A stretch of 64,000 nucleotides of DNA from contig CAWGTV010000006.1 of assembly GCA_963825615.1 (NCBI GenBank), positions 372,001-436,000 on the forward strand, written 5' to 3'. Shown here in pieces: positions 19,240 to 26,950 of this stretch (the first letter of the stretch is position 1; every line of letters begins with the position of its first letter). The stretch comes from JAHEDT01 sp963825615. Its GTDB lineage: Bacteria; Desulfobacterota; Desulfuromonadia; Desulfuromonadales; BM103. The notes below the pieces were generated by a model, which was given only the letters and a program-made list of their open reading frames with translations, made no database searches and had not been told where the DNA came from. The position numbers were made by a program, and so were the translations under genes.

Positions 19240-20519
19240 TCAGGCGATTTCAGCCAGGCAGCGCTCGAGGATATCCAACCCTTCCTCCAGATGCGCGTCG
19301 GGAACGGTCAAAGGGCGCCAGCAGCCGGATCGTGTTGCCGTAAATGCCGCAGGAGAGCAGGATCAGGCCATGCTGAAGAGCCTTGGCGGTGAGCTGCTTG
19401 ACCTTGTCGGCGTCGGGCTCGTGGCCACCACGCGCCTTGACCAGTTCGAAGGCCACCATGGCGCCGAGACCGCGCACGTCGCCAATCGGAGCGCTCTCGG
19501 CGTGCCTTTTCATGCTCTCGATCCGCTCGATCATGCGCTTGCCGATCGCCGCGCTGCGCTCACAGAGCTGCTCATCCTCGATCACATCCAGGACCGCGTG
19601 AGCTGCGGCGCAGCCGAGAGGACTGCCGCCGTAGGTGCCGCCGAGCCCACCGGGTTCGGGCGCGTCCATAATGTGCGCCTTGCCCACCACACCTGACAGC
19701 GGCAAACCGCCGGCCAGCGACTTGGCCATGGTCATCAGGTCCGGCTCGATGCCGTAATGCTCCACGGCGAACAGCTTGCCGGTGCGGGCGAAGCCTGATT
19801 GCACTTCATCACAGATCAACAGGATGCCGTATTTGTCGCAGAGCGTGCGCAGAGCCTGCATGAAATCCTTGGGTGCGATATAGAAGCCGCCTTCACCCTG
19901 CACCGGTTCGAGGATGATTGCTGCCACCTGCTCCGGTTCAACATCCGCCTTGAACAGTTTTTCCAGGGCGTGGAGGCTGTCCTGCACGCTGACCCCGTGG
20001 TGGGCGATCGGGAAGGGGGCATGGTACAGCGACGCCGGAGAACGGACCGAAACCGGCCTTGTAGGGCACCACCTTGCCGGTCATCCCCATGGTCAGGGCG
20101 GTACGGCCGTGGAAGGCTCCGGTAAAGGAGATGATCGCATGGCGCCTGGTGTAGTAGCGGGCGATCTTGACAGCGTTCTCAACCGCCTCGGCGCCGGTGG
20201 TCATGAAGATCGTCTTGGCATCCTTGATCGGCGCCAGCTTGTTGATCCGCTCCGCCAGGGCGACATAGGTTTCGTAGGGCGCCACCTGGAAGGCCGTGTG
20301 CACAAAGGCATCGCACTGTTTTGCCACGGCGGCCATGATCCGCGGATGGCGGTGACCGGTATTACAGACCGCGATCCCGGCGGCGAAGTCGATGTAGCGC
20401 CTGCCGTCGGCGTCCCAGAGTTCGGCGTTCTCCGCTTTGACGGCAAAGACCTGTGTGGCTGACGCGACGCCCCGGGGGACGGCGGCGTTGCGACGGGCGA
20501 GTATGGCTGCATTGGACAT
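19240..20519 (-). CDS. gabT: 4-aminobutyrate aminotransferase (class III), two doubled wobbles
   Basis: A PLP enzyme of fold type I that transfers the amino group of GABA or a similar omega-amino acid to 2-oxoglutarate. Seen are TTGAEAVENAVKIAR, FTGAFHGRT, LICDEVQSGFARTG and AKSLAGGLPLSGV with the PLP lysine. The frame breaks at 20030/20031 (Val, GT[C/G]) and 19312/19313 (Pro, CC[C/T]). With one base kept, the C-terminus becomes LAPLTVPDAHLEEGLDILERCLAEIA, the expected ending, in a 425-residue protein. It starts 28 bp after livF, so it belongs to the liv operon. Confidence 0.92.
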
Positions 20520-20546
20520 GAGATGATCCTTTCTTCGTCTTGAATG

Positions 20547-21260
20547 TTACAATCCCAAAAAAGCTGTCTTGATATGGGGGTCCGCCATCAACTGTTCGCT
20601 GGTTCCCTCCATGACGATCTGGCCCTGTTCCATCACATAGGCCCGGTCACTTATGGCCAGAGAGTTGACGACATCCTGCTCCACAAGGACAATCGTGGTG
20701 CCATAGGTCACCGCAATCTGCTTGATCGCGGCAAAAATATCTTTTTTCAGGACCGGAGCCAAACCCAAAGAGGGTTCATCCAGCATGAGGATTCTAGGCT
20801 TGGCCATGATCCCGCGACCGATGGCGACCATTTGTTGTTCACCTCCGCTCAAGGTTCCAGCCAGCTGCTTTTCCCGTTCTTTTAGCCGGGGGAAGAGCGC
20901 GTGGACCTCGCCGAGACTTTTGGCAAAGGTGGCCTCGGCGCGCATGCAATAGGCCCCCATCTCCAGGTTTTCATAGACCGTCATCAGTGAAAACAGCCGC
21001 CGCCCTTCCGGGACATGAATCAGAGCCAGTTCTACGATCTCATCCGGCGACAGCTTATGAATCGGCTTGCCGTCGAACTCGACCTTGCCGGCGCTCGGCT
21101 TGATCAGGCCGGAAATGGTTTTCAGCAAGGTCGACTTGCCTGCCCCGTTCGCACCGATGATGCTGACGATCTCGCCTTCCTTGACGTGCAGGGAAAGATC
21201 GAAAAGTACCTGTATCTCGCCGTAGCCGGCGTTTATCCGCTCAATGTTGAGTAGCGACAT
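20547..21260 (-). CDS. livF: Branched-chain amino acid ABC transporter ATPase LivF
   Basis: A 237-residue ABC ATPase with Walker A GANGAGKST, the signature LSGGEQQMVAIGRG and Walker B ILMLDEPSLGLAP, plus the LivF-type ending. It is one of two cytoplasmic ATPases that power the Liv importer. Its start overlaps livG by 20 bp. It is intact. Confidence 0.95.
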   Translation of the reverse strand: MSLLNIERINAGYGEIQVLFDLSLHVKEGEIVSIIGANGAGKSTLLKTISGLIKPSAGKVEFDGKPIHKLSPDEIVELALIHVPEGRRLFSLMTVYENLEMGAYCMRAEATFAKSLGEVHALFPRLKEREKQLAGTLSGGEQQMVAIGRGIMAKPRILMLDEPSLGLAPVLKKDIFAAIKQIAVTYGTTIVLVEQDVVNSLAISDRAYVMEQGQIVMEGTSEQLMADPHIKTAFLGL

Positions 21261-21972
21261 ATTCTTCTCCCAGGTAAGCCTTGATCACTTCCTGATCAGC
21301 GACCACGTCGTGCGGGTTCCCTTCCGCAATCTTCTTGCCGAAGTTGACGACATAGATCTTTTCGGAAAGATTCATGATCGCCTGCATGATGTGTTCGACA
21401 ATGACAATGGTCACACCAGCCTGGTTGATTTTCCGGACGATCGGCAACATGTCCGTCACCTCGGAAGGCCGGAGACCGGCCATTACTTCATCCAGCAACA
21501 GCAGCTTCGGCTTGGTGGCAAGGGCCCGGGCCAGTTCAAGCTTTTTGCGCTCAGGGAGAGTCAGGCTCTTGGAAACGATATCTTTCTTGCGCTCCATCCC
21601 GAGGAACTCCAGCACCTCCATGGCAATGTCCCGCGCCTCGTGCAGGTGCTTGGTTTGGGCAAAGGCCCCGACCATGGTGTTATACAGCACGGTCTTGCTG
21701 CCAAAGGGCTTCACGACCTGGAAGGTCCTGGTAATCCCCAGCTGGCAGATTTCATAGGGCTTCTTGCCGGCAATCTCGTGACCGTTGAAGAGGATGCTCC
21801 CGGAGGTCGGCGGCAAGGCTCCGGCGATACAGTTGAAGAGCGTCGTCTTGCCGGCGCCGTTCGGTCCGATCACGCCAACGATCTGCCCCTCCTCGACGCT
21901 CATGCTGACCTGGTTGACAGCCACCAGGCCAATGAATTTTTTGGTCACATTGGTTACTTCCAGCAACGGCAT
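21241..21972 (-). CDS. livG: Branched-chain amino acid ABC transporter ATPase LivG
   Basis: A 243-residue ABC ATPase with Walker A GPNGAGKTT, the family-specific LPERKKLELARAL in place of a classic LSGGQ, and Walker B LLLLDEVMAGLRPSE. These variants are normal for LivG. The start MPLLEVTNV at 21972 follows AAGGAG; an upstream in-frame ATG at 22023 overlaps livM and is less likely. Confidence 0.94.
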   Translation of the reverse strand: MPLLEVTNVTKKFIGLVAVNQVSMSVEEGQIVGVIGPNGAGKTTLFNCIAGALPPTSGSILFNGHEIAGKKPYEICQLGITRTFQVVKPFGSKTVLYNTMVGAFAQTKHLHEARDIAMEVLEFLGMERKKDIVSKSLTLPERKKLELARALATKPKLLLLDEVMAGLRPSEVTDMLPIVRKINQAGVTIVIVEHIMQAIMNLSEKIYVVNFGKKIAEGNPHDVVADQEVIKAYLGEEYVATQH

Positions 21973-21988
21973 AAATTGCTCCTTACGA

Positions 21989-23035
21989 TCAATCAGCCTT
22001 GTTGGCTGAAGATTTCTTATCAATGGCGCCCTGGGCTTTAGCCTGGCGAAGAAGATACCTGTTGAGCAACGTCTTGACCGGATCCACCAGCCCTTTGGGG
22101 TAGTAGCGCATCACGATAATGAGAATCAGACCGAAGATGACCAGGTGCAGCCCCGGCAGGGAGTTGCCGAGGTAAATGCGCGTCAGCTCACTCACCGGCC
22201 GCAGCAGCAGGGCTCCGAGGACGGGCCCAAGGATGGTACCCCGGCCGCCGATCAGGGCGATGAAAGCGATTTCGTAGGACATGTCGAGCCCGAGGATCGA
22301 CTTCGGGTAGAAATAGAGCATCAGCTGCGCGTAGAAGGTCCCGCCCAGGGCGGTCAGGAAGCAGCTGATGGCCATGGCGATCACCTTGTAGCGCGACACC
22401 TTTATGCCGAGGGCTTCAGCGGCTTCAGGCTCTTCACCGCCGGCGGCCAGATAGTAGCCGATCTTCGAATTCATCATGTAATAAGTCAGCAGCAGCACCA
22501 GCAGCAGCATGACCAGGATGATGTAATAGTAAGGGGCCTTGGTGTTGAACTGGAACGCCGCGAAAGAATTTTCTGACAGCGCGATGGACAGCCCGCTCGG
22601 CCCGTTGATCTTGAAAGGGCCGACTTCCTTGACATTCTCGACCAGGACCCGGATTCCTTCACCGATCGCTATGGTGGCCAGGGCGAAGTAGGCCCCTCTC
22701 AGCTTGAGGGTCGGCATGCCAATGATCACGCCGACGATCGAGGCGAGCAGGCCACCGACCAGCATGCCGAACCATGGGCTGAGCCCGTAGGTCTGAAGCA
22801 GCACGGTTGACGTATAGGCGCCGATTCCAACGAACGCGGAATGGCCAAGCGGCAGGACTCCTGCGAATCCGCCGACGAAATTCCAGGTTGATGTAAAATA
22901 GGCGTAGAGGATCACCAGGATAAAGATCTGCATGAGCGTCGGGCTGGTGACCACCAGGGGCAGCAGAAAGAACGTGAGCAGTACAATTGCAGAGATGCCC
23001 AGTACAGCCGGTTTTTGATTGAGAAGCCTGTTCAT
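21989..23035 (-). CDS. livM: Branched-chain amino acid ABC transporter permease LivM
   Basis: A polytopic inner-membrane permease of 348 residues. About ten hydrophobic segments and the LivM motif GGEEPEAAEALGIKVSRYKVIAMAIS (coupling helix) are visible, as is FIALIGGRGTILGPVLGA. It forms the channel with LivH. It lies 12 bp after livH. It is intact. Confidence 0.94.
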   Translation of the reverse strand: MNRLLNQKPAVLGISAIVLLTFFLLPLVVTSPTLMQIFILVILYAYFTSTWNFVGGFAGVLPLGHSAFVGIGAYTSTVLLQTYGLSPWFGMLVGGLLASIVGVIIGMPTLKLRGAYFALATIAIGEGIRVLVENVKEVGPFKINGPSGLSIALSENSFAAFQFNTKAPYYYIILVMLLLVLLLTYYMMNSKIGYYLAAGGEEPEAAEALGIKVSRYKVIAMAISCFLTALGGTFYAQLMLYFYPKSILGLDMSYEIAFIALIGGRGTILGPVLGALLLRPVSELTRIYLGNSLPGLHLVIFGLILIIVMRYYPKGLVDPVKTLLNRYLLRQAKAQGAIDKKSSANKAD

Positions 23036-23047
23036 CGTTATTATCTC

Positions 23048-23932
23048 CTAGAAGTCTTGCTTGAGCCCGAACAACCCCGACGGCTTCACCAGCAGAACGA
23101 TGAGGAAAACCGCATAGAGCAAGAGTTCGGTCCAGGTCGCAGCCATGAACTGGGCACCGACATTTTCGATAATTCCGATGATTATTCCGCCGATGATCGC
23201 CCCCGGGATACTGCCAAGGCCGCCGAGCACGACGATGATGAAGGCCTTGATGTCGAAGGGGACACCGACCGTAGGATAGACGTAGTAAAAGGGGATCAGG
23301 ACGCAGGCTGCCATGCCGCAGCAGGCGCTGCCCAGACCGAAGGCGACGTTGTAGATCTTCGACTGCTTGATCCCCATCAGGGACGCCGCCTCGCGGTCGA
23401 GGCTGGTGGCCCTGATCGCTTTGCCCATCTTTGAATGCTTCAGGAACCACCAGAGATAGATGGCGCAGGCGATGGTAATCCCGGCTCCGATGACTTTCGG
23501 CAGGAGGAAATACATATCGTAGAACTCGACGATCTGTCCGGTCACGGTGGTCTTGGCAACGCGGAACTCGGCACCGAAAATCATCAGCGCCAGGTTATCC
23601 AGGACATACCAGATGCCGGTGGTCACGATAATGACGGTGATCGGCTCGCGGACGTCTTTCTCGGCCTCGAAGATCGGCTTGATGACGAAGCTTTGCATAC
23701 AGTAGCCGAACCAGTAGAGGAGCGGCACGACCACCGGGATGGCCAGGTACGGGTTCCAGCCGGTGAGGATGACGAACCAGTAGGCGGCGAACATCCCCAC
23801 CATGAGGATGGAACCGTGGGCGAAGTTGATCACCTTCATGACGCCGAAGATCAGCGTCAAACCGACTGCCGTCAAGCCGTAGATCGACCCCATCAGAATA
23901 CCGTTAATCAAGGCCTCGATAATACCAATCAT
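23048..23932 (-). CDS. livH: Branched-chain amino acid ABC transporter permease LivH
   Basis: A permease of 294 residues with about eight membrane segments, beginning LINGILMGSIYGLTAVGLTLIFGVMKVINFAHG, a hallmark of LivH. The coupling region is ATSLDREAASLMGIKQSKIYN and GGLGSIPGAIIGG follows. It starts 66 bp after livK, with a stable hairpin in that gap. Confidence 0.95.
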   Translation of the reverse strand: MIGIIEALINGILMGSIYGLTAVGLTLIFGVMKVINFAHGSILMVGMFAAYWFVILTGWNPYLAIPVVVPLLYWFGYCMQSFVIKPIFEAEKDVREPITVIIVTTGIWYVLDNLALMIFGAEFRVAKTTVTGQIVEFYDMYFLLPKVIGAGITIACAIYLWWFLKHSKMGKAIRATSLDREAASLMGIKQSKIYNVAFGLGSACCGMAACVLIPFYYVYPTVGVPFDIKAFIIVVLGGLGSIPGAIIGGIIIGIIENVGAQFMAATWTELLLYAVFLIVLLVKPSGLFGLKQDF

Positions 23933-23954
23933 GCAGACTCCTTCGGCAACAGAG

Positions 23955-23981
23955 GCGGGACGGAGGCGACCTCCGTCCCGC
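23955..23981 (-). other. Strong hairpin between livK and livH
   Basis: GCGGGACGGAGG and CCTCCGTCCCGC form a perfect 12-bp stem with a 3-nt loop. There is no T run on the coding (minus) strand, so it is unlikely to be a full terminator. Hairpins at this position in binding-protein transporter operons often stabilise the upstream mRNA and keep the binding protein in excess; that role is inferred. Confidence 0.6.
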
Positions 23982-23997
23982 TGTGCCGCTGTTCAGT

Positions 23998-25242
23998 TTA
24001 TTTGCTCGGTTGCGGGAAAACCGGGGTGTAACCTGCCCTTCTGACATTCTTCGGCCATACGGTGATGCGGTCCATCTCACCGTCCGGCTTCATGCGGGTC
24101 TGGACGATGACCAGGCTGGCATTCTTGTTCTGGCCGCTTTCATCAAACTCGACGCAGTCGTAAGCCAGCAGGCCGGCCTTGCCGCCGCACACCTTGATCG
24201 AGGCCAGGGTGTCGCGCAGCTTCACCGGGTCGGTCGAGGCGGCCTGCTCGAGGGCTTCCTTGATGACGTACATGGCGGCATAGGCATCCACCGACTCGCC
24301 GTTCATATTGTGGCCGTAGAGCTTGTTGAACTTGTCGTTGGTTTCCTTCAGGCCGGGACGGTTGAGGTCGGCTTCCCACTCGACGATGTCGAAGAGGTAC
24401 TCGGCATTCTTGCCGGCGGCTTTCATGAAGGAGGGGTCGGCATGGCCGCCGCCGCTGGAAATGATCGCTTTGACGTTGACCTTCATTTCAGCCATGGTGT
24501 TGGTCAAAAGGATCGCGTCAGCTGCGTTGGAGGTCATGAATACGACATCGGGATTGGCCCGCTTCAACTTGATGACGACCGGCGTGAGATCGCTGGCGGT
24601 GCTGGGATAAGGCTCGTCGAGGACCACCTCGTAACCCCGCTCTTTGGCAAAGGTCCGCCACTTCTCGGCAAAGCCGGTGCCCCAGTCGCCATTTTCATAG
24701 ACAAAGGCAACCTTCTTGACGTCGACGTTGAACTCTTTCTTCATGTCGTCAAGGAACTGGAACTGGTCTTTCGCCCACCAGCCGTCCTTGGCAGCGATGC
24801 GAAACACGTATTTGAAGCCGCGCTCGGTAATGGTGTCGCGCACCGAGACCGGCACAATGAACGGCACGCCGTAGCGCTCTGCAACCTGGGTGGTCGGGTA
24901 GGTGACGGCCGAGTTCCAGCAACCGGTCAGGATGTGCACCTTCTCGGTATTGATCATACGCTCGGCTTCGGTAACGCCCGTCGTCGGATCACTCTTGCTG
25001 TCGGCAAACAGCAGCTCCAGTTTGGCCCCACCCAGGGACTTGATCCCGCCGGCGCTGTTAATTTCCTCCACGGCCATCTCCCGGGCCTGTTGACCCTGGA
25101 TGCCGACGGATGCCGATGGCCCCGACAGGGGGATAATGTTGCCGATCTTGACAGTCTTTGTTTCCGCTTGCGCGGCACCGAAGGTACCTGCCAGCATCGC
25201 CAGAGCAACAACAGGGACAACCATCTGTTTGAACAACTTCAT
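23998..25242 (-). CDS. livK: Branched-chain/related amino acid ABC transporter substrate-binding protein
   Basis: A periplasmic binding protein of 414 residues from the ATG at 25242, which has GGAGA upstream and a clear signal peptide (MKLFKQMVVPVVALAMLAGTFG, cleavage near AQA). Domain features of the LivK/Peripla_BP_6 family are IGNIIPLSGPSASVGIQGQQARE and GCWNSAVTYPTTQVAERYGVPFI. It is the first gene of livKHMGF-gabT. The ligand may be a branched-chain, aromatic or omega-amino acid; gabT in the operon favours a wider range than leucine alone. Confidence 0.93.
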   Translation of the reverse strand: MKLFKQMVVPVVALAMLAGTFGAAQAETKTVKIGNIIPLSGPSASVGIQGQQAREMAVEEINSAGGIKSLGGAKLELLFADSKSDPTTGVTEAERMINTEKVHILTGCWNSAVTYPTTQVAERYGVPFIVPVSVRDTITERGFKYVFRIAAKDGWWAKDQFQFLDDMKKEFNVDVKKVAFVYENGDWGTGFAEKWRTFAKERGYEVVLDEPYPSTASDLTPVVIKLKRANPDVVFMTSNAADAILLTNTMAEMKVNVKAIISSGGGHADPSFMKAAGKNAEYLFDIVEWEADLNRPGLKETNDKFNKLYGHNMNGESVDAYAAMYVIKEALEQAASTDPVKLRDTLASIKVCGGKAGLLAYDCVEFDESGQNKNASLVIVQTRMKPDGEMDRITVWPKNVRRAGYTPVFPQPSK

Positions 25243-25372
25243 ATCGGTCTCCTTCCTCAGTTTGGTGTTCCGCATCAGCGGAACGTTCAGTTTTGTCTCC
25301 GGAGATTCCGGGGACTTTCTCAAGGGTAGCGGCATAACGTTAAGCCGTCGTAAACGGTAGAGCTTCTGTAAG

Positions 25373-25388
25373 AGCAACAGTTGTGCCA
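25373..25388 (-). promoter_or_regulatory. Sigma-54 promoter of the livKHMGF-gabT operon
   Basis: On the minus strand it reads TGGCACAACTGTTGCT, a perfect -24/-12 arrangement (TGGCAC-N5-TTGCT). It is 131 bp before the livK start codon. The next gene upstream encodes a sigma-54 activator. Confidence 0.85.
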
Positions 25389-25468
25389 GCCAAAGATAGG
25401 AATATAAAGTATTGATTTTATTCGATTTTAAAAAAAGAAGGGGGATTTTGCGGGTCTCGGGAGGAAGA

Positions 25469-25518
25469 CGTCAACCGGCCACGTCAACCATAGTGGACGG
25501 CGTCAACCAGGGTTGACG
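25469..25518. promoter_or_regulatory. Upstream activator sites: CGTCAACC repeats
   Basis: Three direct copies of CGTCAACC (25469-25476, 25482-25489, 25501-25508) and one inverted copy GGTTGACG (25511-25518). The last pair forms a palindrome. They lie about 80-145 bp upstream of the -24 element, the usual distance for a sigma-54 activator. The adjacent response regulator is the obvious candidate protein. Confidence 0.65.
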
Positions 25519-25537
25519 CTCAAAAGCAGGGCTGCCC

Positions 25538-26950
25538 CTAGCTCGAGCCCTGTTTCTTCAGACGCTTATGCAAAGCCTGCTTGGACAGGCCGAGCAGCTT
25601 TGCGGCCTGGCTCTGGTTATGCGCAGTCCTCTGCAGGGCTTCATCGATGGCGTAGTCCGCCAGTTCTTCAAGCGTGGGGAAGTGCCCGAACAGCTTTTCC
25701 AGCCGTTTGCCTGCGGCAGCATCCTGGGGAGGTTCCGCGACCGTACCACCCAGACGCTCGGCAATCAGCTGCCGGGAGATCTGCGCACCACCGCAACGGG
25801 CCACGGCATCAAACAGGTAGGACTTCAACTCACGGATATTGCCGTAAAACGGGTGGCGCAGCAGCATGTGCATCGCCTCCTGGCTGACGGCAGGGACCGG
25901 CCGGTTCATGTTGCCGGCCGCTTCGGCCACCAGATGCTTGGCCAGCAAGGGGATGTCCTCCCGCCGGGCCCGCAGCGGCGGGACCTTGATCAGGTGCGTA
26001 CTGAGACGGTAATACAGGTCCATGCGGAAGCTGCCGGTCTGGCCTGCCAGCTTCTGCAGGTCCTTGTTGGCCGCCGCGATGATCCGCGCCCGGCATTTCC
26101 TGGGCTGGTCGGCACCCAGCGAATAATAGACGCCCTCCTGGAGCAGGCGCAGCAACTTGACCTGGGATACTTCGCTGAGATCACCGATCTCGTCAAGAAA
26201 AAGCGTGCCGTCTTGAGCTTTCTCCAGCAGGCCGGCGCGGATCTTGTCGGCACCGGTATAGGCGCCCCTGGCGTGGCCGAAGAGGGTGTCGGAGAAGAGC
26301 GTGTCGTCCAGCCCGGACACGTCGACGGCAACGAAATCGCCGGGCAGGCCACTCACGTCGTGAATCGCCCGCGCGATCAACTCCTTGCCGGACCCGGTCT
26401 CGCCGAGGACCAGGGTCGGCTGGCCGCTGGCGGCGATCGCCTCGACATACTGGAAGATCTCCAGCATCCCGGCATTCTGCGTGACAATCCTGGCAAACGC
26501 CGCGTGTGTCGGCCGGCTGCCCAGGGGAATCCCCTTGAGCGACATCACCTCGTTGCGCAGCGAGCCGATCTCCAAGGCATTGCGCAGCGCCGAGCCGAAG
26601 GTCGACATGCTGATCGGCTTGACCAGATAATCGTGAGCCCCGAGCTTGAGGCATTCCACGGCAGTCTCAATTTCAGAGTTGGCGGTCAGGATGATCACCG
26701 GCACCTGCGGCCGCTCTTGTTTGATGCCGCGCAGCACCTCCTGTCCTGACAGGTGCGGCATGTTCAGATCCAGGAACACGATGGGCGCCGCAATCTGCCG
26801 GACTTCCTGCAAAGCCTGGCGGCTGTCAGAAACGGTCTTGATTTTCTGAACCCCCATCGACTCGAGCAGGAAGCTGTAGGCCTCCAGTTCCGATTGCTCG
26901 TCGTCCACCAGCACGATATGTGGGTTCTGCCTGCTCAGATCCAGCATCAC
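25538..26950 (-). CDS. Sigma-54-dependent response regulator (NtrC family)
   Basis: A 470-residue protein with three domains. The receiver (residues 10-125) has DDEQ, the phospho-acceptor FLDLNMP and the LVKP lysine. The AAA+ domain has Walker A GETGSGKE, the sigma-54 contact loop RGAYTGAD (GAYTGA form of GAFTGA) and Walker B TLFLDEIGD. The C-terminal Fis-type helix-turn-helix is AHNQSQAAKLLGLSKQALHKRLKK. Its start overlaps the kinase stop (TGATG). It very probably drives livK transcription from the sigma-54 promoter 150 bp downstream of its stop. Confidence 0.93.
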   Translation of the reverse strand: MMLDLSRQNPHIVLVDDEQSELEAYSFLLESMGVQKIKTVSDSRQALQEVRQIAAPIVFLDLNMPHLSGQEVLRGIKQERPQVPVIILTANSEIETAVECLKLGAHDYLVKPISMSTFGSALRNALEIGSLRNEVMSLKGIPLGSRPTHAAFARIVTQNAGMLEIFQYVEAIAASGQPTLVLGETGSGKELIARAIHDVSGLPGDFVAVDVSGLDDTLFSDTLFGHARGAYTGADKIRAGLLEKAQDGTLFLDEIGDLSEVSQVKLLRLLQEGVYYSLGADQPRKCRARIIAAANKDLQKLAGQTGSFRMDLYYRLSTHLIKVPPLRARREDIPLLAKHLVAEAAGNMNRPVPAVSQEAMHMLLRHPFYGNIRELKSYLFDAVARCGGAQISRQLIAERLGGTVAEPPQDAAAGKRLEKLFGHFPTLEELADYAIDEALQRTAHNQSQAAKLLGLSKQALHKRLKKQGSS

